Of a stretch of 8,394 nucleotides of DNA, positions 5,740 through 8,394 are shown piece after piece. Where the stretch lies: assembly GCA_030628805.1 (NCBI GenBank), contig DAOVQG010000206.1:1-8394 (forward strand), given 5' to 3'. Both the position numbers and the translations under genes were made by a program. A model generated the notes under the pieces. The model made no database searches, was not told where the DNA came from, and saw nothing but the letters and a program-made list of their open reading frames with translations. This stretch comes from JAGMDK01 sp023128695 (lineage in GTDB: Bacteria > Planctomycetota > Phycisphaerae > UBA1845 > Fen-1342). How positions within the stretch are numbered: position 1 is the stretch's first letter; each line of letters begins with the position of its first letter.

Positions 5740-8394
5740 GCTCTCGGCCTAGCCCTCAGCGGGCCTGAGAAGGCCGTGGCCGACCTAGGTGACGGTTTGG
5801 TGGGCTATTGGAACTTCAACCACGGCCAGGCCCTGGACTACTCCGGCAACGAAAACCACGGAACCGTTCACGGCGCCACATGGGCTTACGGTGTGTCCGG
5901 GTATGCGTTGGGGTTCGACGGCATCGACGACTACGTCGAGCTTAACGAGCGAGTGACCTTGAGCCGCTACGCCGCCGCGCTTTGCTGGTGGATGAAACCT
6001 GCGGACACCGCGGACTCGGTAGTGTTCTCCTGGGCTCCGGCGGACACACTGACCAGCATGATCGAGTCCCACACAAACAGCATATACGCGGAGACGTCGA
6101 GAAACTGCAATTACTTTAACTTCTACGGTGTCGAGAAGCCCACAACGTGGTCCTTCTATGCGATCCTGTTCCAGGACGAGCACGCGTATTTATATATCGA
6201 CGGGCAGTACTACGGCGAGGCTGACCAGTACGGAACGGATGGCTGTGGCGGGGATCCGGTTGACCACCTCGTGGCAGATTTCTGGCTACAGTATATCGGT
6301 GTCAGCACTGGATACAGCCCGCACTTCGCGGGAGCGATCGACGAGATCCGGGTCTACGACCGGGTACTGGCTCCAGAAGAGATCAATGCGCTCTACAACT
6401 ACGGCAGACTGTCGTACTGGTGGCGCTTTGACGAGGGCACCGGAAGCATAGCCCATGACAACAGCGGAAACGAAAACCACGGCACCGTCTACGGCGCAGA
6501 GTGGACTAGCGGCGTGTCCGGCTATGCCCTGCAGTTTGACGGTGTTGACGACTTCATCGAGCTGAGTCACTTCACCACGGTCGATCGCCACGATGGCACC
6601 ATCTGCTGGTGGATGAAGCCGACAGATACGAGCAACGCCGCCGTGTTCTCGTGGCGCCCTGCCGATACCCTGACCAGCATGATCGAGTCTCATACGACTC
6701 ACGTCTACGCGGAAACGTACAGGAACTGCAACTACTTCCTGTTTTACGATGTGGATAAGACAACCGAGTGGAGCTTCTATGCCATCGTGTTCAACAACGA
6801 GAGGGCATATTTGTTCATTGACGGTACCTTTCTCAAGGAAGCCGACTCTTATGGAACGGACGGGTGCTATGGCGAGCCTGTCGACAAGCTGGTGGGGGAC
6901 TTCTGGCTCAAGTATATCGGCGTCAGCACGGGGTATAGCCCCAACTTTGCCGGCATCATGGACGAAGTACGCGTTTTCAACCGATCCTTGACTCAGGACG
7001 AGATCGCGGACCTGTACTGGAACGTGTTCCCTGATCCGCAAGAGGACACGACTGACGGCGACCAGGCGGAGATCTCGGGTACAAGCAACGATCCTGTCAA
7101 CACGGCTACCGGCAACTTCGCGCATCAGGAGACGGACCTGTCAATTCCGTCGCGAGGCAGCCCCATCACCTTCACCCGCTTCTACAACAGCAAGGCCGCG
7201 GCACCGGGGCGCCGGACGGGCGCTTTCTGCGGCAGACAAACCTTGAGCAATCTGGCATTAGCCAGAGAAGATACAAGTGGTTCCATTTCGGGATTTGAAA
7301 CGATCGCCTTCGATGGGAAGGCCAGCATACAAGGAGGACAGCAGATGATACTTTCTGGCAAACGAAGAGGATCTTTCGCAGCTTCCGCGCTTGCGGCGGC
7401 GGTCCTGGCTTTTGCGGGTGCAGACGGCGCGCTCGCGGACCCAGGCGGTGGTGGCGGGCTGGATCGAGGTGCCAGCGACTACCCCATGGGCCCCGGCTGG
7501 ACGCACGCGTACTACATCTGGTTCGAGCCGGACGCCCCGGACGCGCAGGTGGCGGTGCACTGGGGCGACGGCCACGCCGACTACTGGATGGACGACGGCG
7601 AGGGCGGCTACGTCATGTCGGTGCCGGGCGTCTACGACAGAATCGTGGACAACGGCGATGATACGTGGACGCTGACCCGGACGAACGAGGACGTCTACGA
7701 CTTCGACACCAACGGCCGGCTCACGTCGATCACGGACAAGAACGCTAACGTAACAACGCTGGCGTACAACGATGCGAACGTGCCGCTGTACGTCACGCAC
7801 GTGACCGACCCGGTCGGCCGCACACTGGTGCTCGCTTACGTGGACGTGGGTGGTGGCGAGTGGCGCCTGCAGAGCATCACCGACTGGACCGGCCGCGATG
7901 TGCAGTACGGCTACACGGACGGCCTCCTCACTCAGGTCACCGACGTGATGGAGGAGACGGTCGTCTACACGCACGACGAGAACGGGTACCTCAACTCGAT
8001 CACGGACCAGCGGGACGTGCAGGTTGTCCACAACACCTATGACGCCGATGGCCGGGTCCTCGAACAGCTCGACGGCAACGATAACCCGACCACGTTCGTT
8101 TACCCCGACGGCCGCGGGGAGAACGAAACGACGATGACCTTCCAGATCACCGTCCCAGGCGAGGGCGAACCTCACGCCCTTGAGGTCAAGCACCCGCACG
8201 AGGATCGGTACAAGCGCCAGCTTGCCGTCAAAGACGCGCTGGGTGAGATCGTGGAGTTCGGCTACGACGGCATGTTCAACCGCAACAAGATCACCGATCG
8301 CAACGGCAACCTGACGCAATTCGAATACGACGAGCACGGCAACGTGCTCTCCGCCACGGAGGCCGACGATCCCGAAGACCCGGACGACGGGGGC
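5689..8394 (+). CDS. Secreted twin-LamG / Rhs (YD-repeat) protein, apparent head-core fusion, 3' partial
   Basis: I translated this frame by hand and found no stop for 902 codons to the window edge. Residues 1-31 are a leader (SALAALGLALSG, cleavage AVA|D32). Residues about 36-241 and 242-447 are two LamG domains that are clear duplicates (shared GNENHGTV, CWWMKP, ADTLTSMIESHT, FSFY-like WSFYAI, YIGVSTGYSP; Cys 99/140/186 matched by 306/347/393). DUF6531 N-half at 468-505 is GNFAHQ type. Residues 506-552 are a linker unlike the other tails. Residues 553-583 look like a second signal peptide (MILSGKRRGS, ALAAAVLAFAGA, ALA|D). Residues 597 on (DYPMGPGWTHAYYIWF) are the C-terminal half of DUF6531, followed by YD/Rhs repeats. 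The frame joins both halves of the domain but with about 85 extra residues between them. It may be one fused protein, or two products with the second starting at 7345. The C-terminus, where a toxin would lie, is outside the window. Confidence 0.8.
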   Translation, partial: MTRSATNTTCLTMSALAALGLALSGPEKAVADLGDGLVGYWNFNHGQALDYSGNENHGTVHGATWAYGVSGYALGFDGIDDYVELNERVTLSRYAAALCWWMKPADTADSVVFSWAPADTLTSMIESHTNSIYAETSRNCNYFNFYGVEKPTTWSFYAILFQDEHAYLYIDGQYYGEADQYGTDGCGGDPVDHLVADFWLQYIGVSTGYSPHFAGAIDEIRVYDRVLAPEEINALYNYGRLSYWWRFDEGTGSIAHDNSGNENHGTVYGAEWTSGVSGYALQFDGVDDFIELSHFTTVDRHDGTICWWMKPTDTSNAAVFSWRPADTLTSMIESHTTHVYAETYRNCNYFLFYDVDKTTEWSFYAIVFNNERAYLFIDGTFLKEADSYGTDGCYGEPVDKLVGDFWLKYIGVSTGYSPNFAGIMDEVRVFNRSLTQDEIADLYWNVFPDPQEDTTDGDQAEISGTSNDPVNTATGNFAHQETDLSIPSRGSPITFTRFYNSKAAAPGRRTGAFCGRQTLSNLALAREDTSGSISGFETIAFDGKASIQGGQQMILSGKRRGSFAASALAAAVLAFAGADGALADPGGGGGLDRGASDYPMGPGWTHAYYIWFEPDAPDAQVAVHWGDGHADYWMDDGEGGYVMSVPGVYDRIVDNGDDTWTLTRTNEDVYDFDTNGRLTSITDKNANVTTLAYNDANVPLYVTHVTDPVGRTLVLAYVDVGGGEWRLQSITDWTGRDVQYGYTDGLLTQVTDVMEETVVYTHDENGYLNSITDQRDVQVVHNTYDADGRVLEQLDGNDNPTTFVYPDGRGENETTMTFQITVPGEGEPHALEVKHPHEDRYKRQLAVKDALGEIVEFGYDGMFNRNKITDRNGNLTQFEYDEHGNVLSATEADDPEDPDDGG
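5797..6411 (+). repeat. Tandem LamG domain, copy A
   Basis: Codes the first LamG of the long frame, from GLVGYWNFN to NALYNYGR. More than half of its residues match copy B, including three Cys and the rare phrase ADTLTSMIESHT. It is an old enough intragenic duplication that DNA identity has drifted. Confidence 0.8.
6412..7029 (+). repeat. Tandem LamG domain, copy B
   Basis: Codes the second LamG (LSYWWRFDEGTG to IADLYWNVF) directly after copy A with no linker. Its ending (DEVRVFNRSLTQDEI) is followed by the PDPQEDTTDGDQ connector seen in the other heads. Confidence 0.8.
7090..7203 (+). repeat. DUF6531 N-half module, copy 5
   Basis: 114-base block coding DPVNTATGNFAHQETD...FYNSKAAA. It is the only copy whose reading frame continues into an Rhs core. 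Confidence 0.85.
7204..7344 (+). other. Junction segment between DUF6531 N-half and Rhs core start
   Basis: It replaces the Lys-rich tail found after the other copies. The part from 7238 is about half G+C by my count (52 of 107), below its surroundings. Frame 1 is open throughout. The frame starting at 7202 stops at 7244 (TGA) and 7259 (TAG), then reopens and ends KEDSR-TGA at 7346-7348, the same ending style as the other heads. The frame starting at 7203 stops at 7296. It may hold a relic of the old tail, a small insertion, or a 5' leader of the core gene. Confidence 0.6.
7251..7266 (+). other. Short perfect inverted repeat
   Basis: TCTGGC-ATTA-GCCAGA, a 6-base stem with 4-base loop inside the junction segment. 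No T-run follows, so it is not a typical intrinsic terminator. Its role is unknown. Confidence 0.4.
7331..7348 (+). promoter_or_regulatory. Internal Shine-Dalgarno and ATGA at the Rhs core start
   Basis: AAGGAGG at 7331-7337, spacer ACAGCAG, ATG at 7345-7347. It is nearly base-for-base the junction at 1154-1171 and keeps the ATGA overlap (TGA 7346-7348 in the tail-type frame reading KEDSR). This supports translation starting here, although the upstream frame is now open through it. Confidence 0.7.
7345..8394 (+). CDS. Secreted Rhs/YD-repeat core starting at DUF6531 C-half (alternative internal start, 3' partial)
   Basis: Same frame as the 5689 gene, read from the internal ATG: 350 residues to the window end. 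Residues 1-31 form a good Sec leader (KRR, then ASALAAAVLAFAGA, cleavage ALA|D32), cut at the same position as every head protein. After a PGGGGG stretch, residues 45-112 (DYPMGPGWTHAYYIWFEP...GVYDRIVDNGDDTWTLTR) are the second half of DUF6531. The first half (DPVNTATG...FYNS) is missing. Residues about 117-350 are YD/Rhs repeats (YDFDTNGRLTSITDKN, VTDPVGRTL, YDADGRVLEQLDGNDN, YDGMFNRNKITDRNGN, YDEHGNVL), which in known Rhs proteins build a beta shell around a C-terminal cargo. The strong ribosome site and leader argue that this is the original start. Alternatively it is only the interior of the fused protein. The two readings are not exclusive. Confidence 0.6.
   Translation, partial: MILSGKRRGSFAASALAAAVLAFAGADGALADPGGGGGLDRGASDYPMGPGWTHAYYIWFEPDAPDAQVAVHWGDGHADYWMDDGEGGYVMSVPGVYDRIVDNGDDTWTLTRTNEDVYDFDTNGRLTSITDKNANVTTLAYNDANVPLYVTHVTDPVGRTLVLAYVDVGGGEWRLQSITDWTGRDVQYGYTDGLLTQVTDVMEETVVYTHDENGYLNSITDQRDVQVVHNTYDADGRVLEQLDGNDNPTTFVYPDGRGENETTMTFQITVPGEGEPHALEVKHPHEDRYKRQLAVKDALGEIVEFGYDGMFNRNKITDRNGNLTQFEYDEHGNVLSATEADDPEDPDDGG

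Noticed and set aside
6286..7125. 279-codon open frame on the minus strand
   Set aside because: Antisense shadow of the second LamG domain; similar shadows with like composition lie opposite the LamG and module regions of the other heads.
74..7203. Diversity-generating retroelement producing the LamG variation
   Set aside because: No reverse transcriptase, no template/variable repeat pair with A-specific changes; the LamG cores differ in length and at all base types.
866..7203. CRISPR-like spaced repeats
   Set aside because: The 114-base units are protein-coding, over 1 kb apart and in frame with each gene.
7251..7266. Intrinsic terminator or integron attC site
   Set aside because: The stem is only 6 bases with no T-run, and no attC core sites or integrase are present.
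7258..8337. 359-codon open frame on the minus strand
   Set aside because: It lies antisense to the Rhs core, is rich in Val/Arg/His as expected of a mirror frame of a high-G+C gene, shows no domain I recognise, and has no matching ribosome site; the plus strand has a leader and YD repeats.
7345..8394. Polymorphic toxin and immunity pair
   Set aside because: The Rhs C-terminus is beyond the window, so no toxin domain or immunity gene can be seen; only the YD-repeat start is supported.

Overview
The window is a tightly packed, single-strand (+) array of secreted proteins from what looks like a moderately high-G+C Gram-negative bacterium. I favour Planctomycetota or a related PVC/deltaproteobacterial lineage. 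The reasons are the style of the LamG_3-type (concanavalin A-like) domains, the many exported LamG proteins, the TSQPAS-type linkers and the Rhs/YD-repeat protein. This is inference from protein style, not from a marker gene.

Layout: (1) 1-77, the last 24 codons of an upstream member. (2) Four complete cistrons, 74-1171, 1168-2274, 2271-3485 and 3482-5692. Each has a 31-residue Sec leader, a LamG domain, a conserved block that is the N-terminal half of the Rhs DUF6531 domain (DPVNTATG...FTRFYNSKAAA), and a hydrophilic Lys/Ala/Ser tail ending in KE..K. (3) An open frame from 5689 to the window end. It has a leader, two tandem LamG domains and the same DUF6531 N-half, then a lower-G+C linker. 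It runs in frame into a second Shine-Dalgarno/ATG/signal peptide at 7345, the C-terminal half of DUF6531 (PMGPGWTHAYYI) and YD repeats that run off the end. Every junction is an ATGA stop/start overlap preceded by AAGGAG(G). There is no gap over 300 bases without a gene, and I found no RNA gene, CRISPR array, transposase or promoter.

Main interpretation: this looks like a split Rhs system. Several exported LamG 'head' proteins each carry the first half of the Rhs N-terminal domain. A downstream exported Rhs core begins at exactly the missing second half. The copies of the N-half differ mostly by synonymous changes, so they appear to be maintained as protein rather than being debris. Heads may pair with the core in trans, or act as a reservoir of alternative N-termini recombined through the conserved block. 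It would be a mirror image of the orphan Rhs C-terminal cassettes known in other bacteria. The last junction may show a head fused to the core: the old frame still reads KEDSR-TGA over the 7345 ATG, while the present frame bypasses it.
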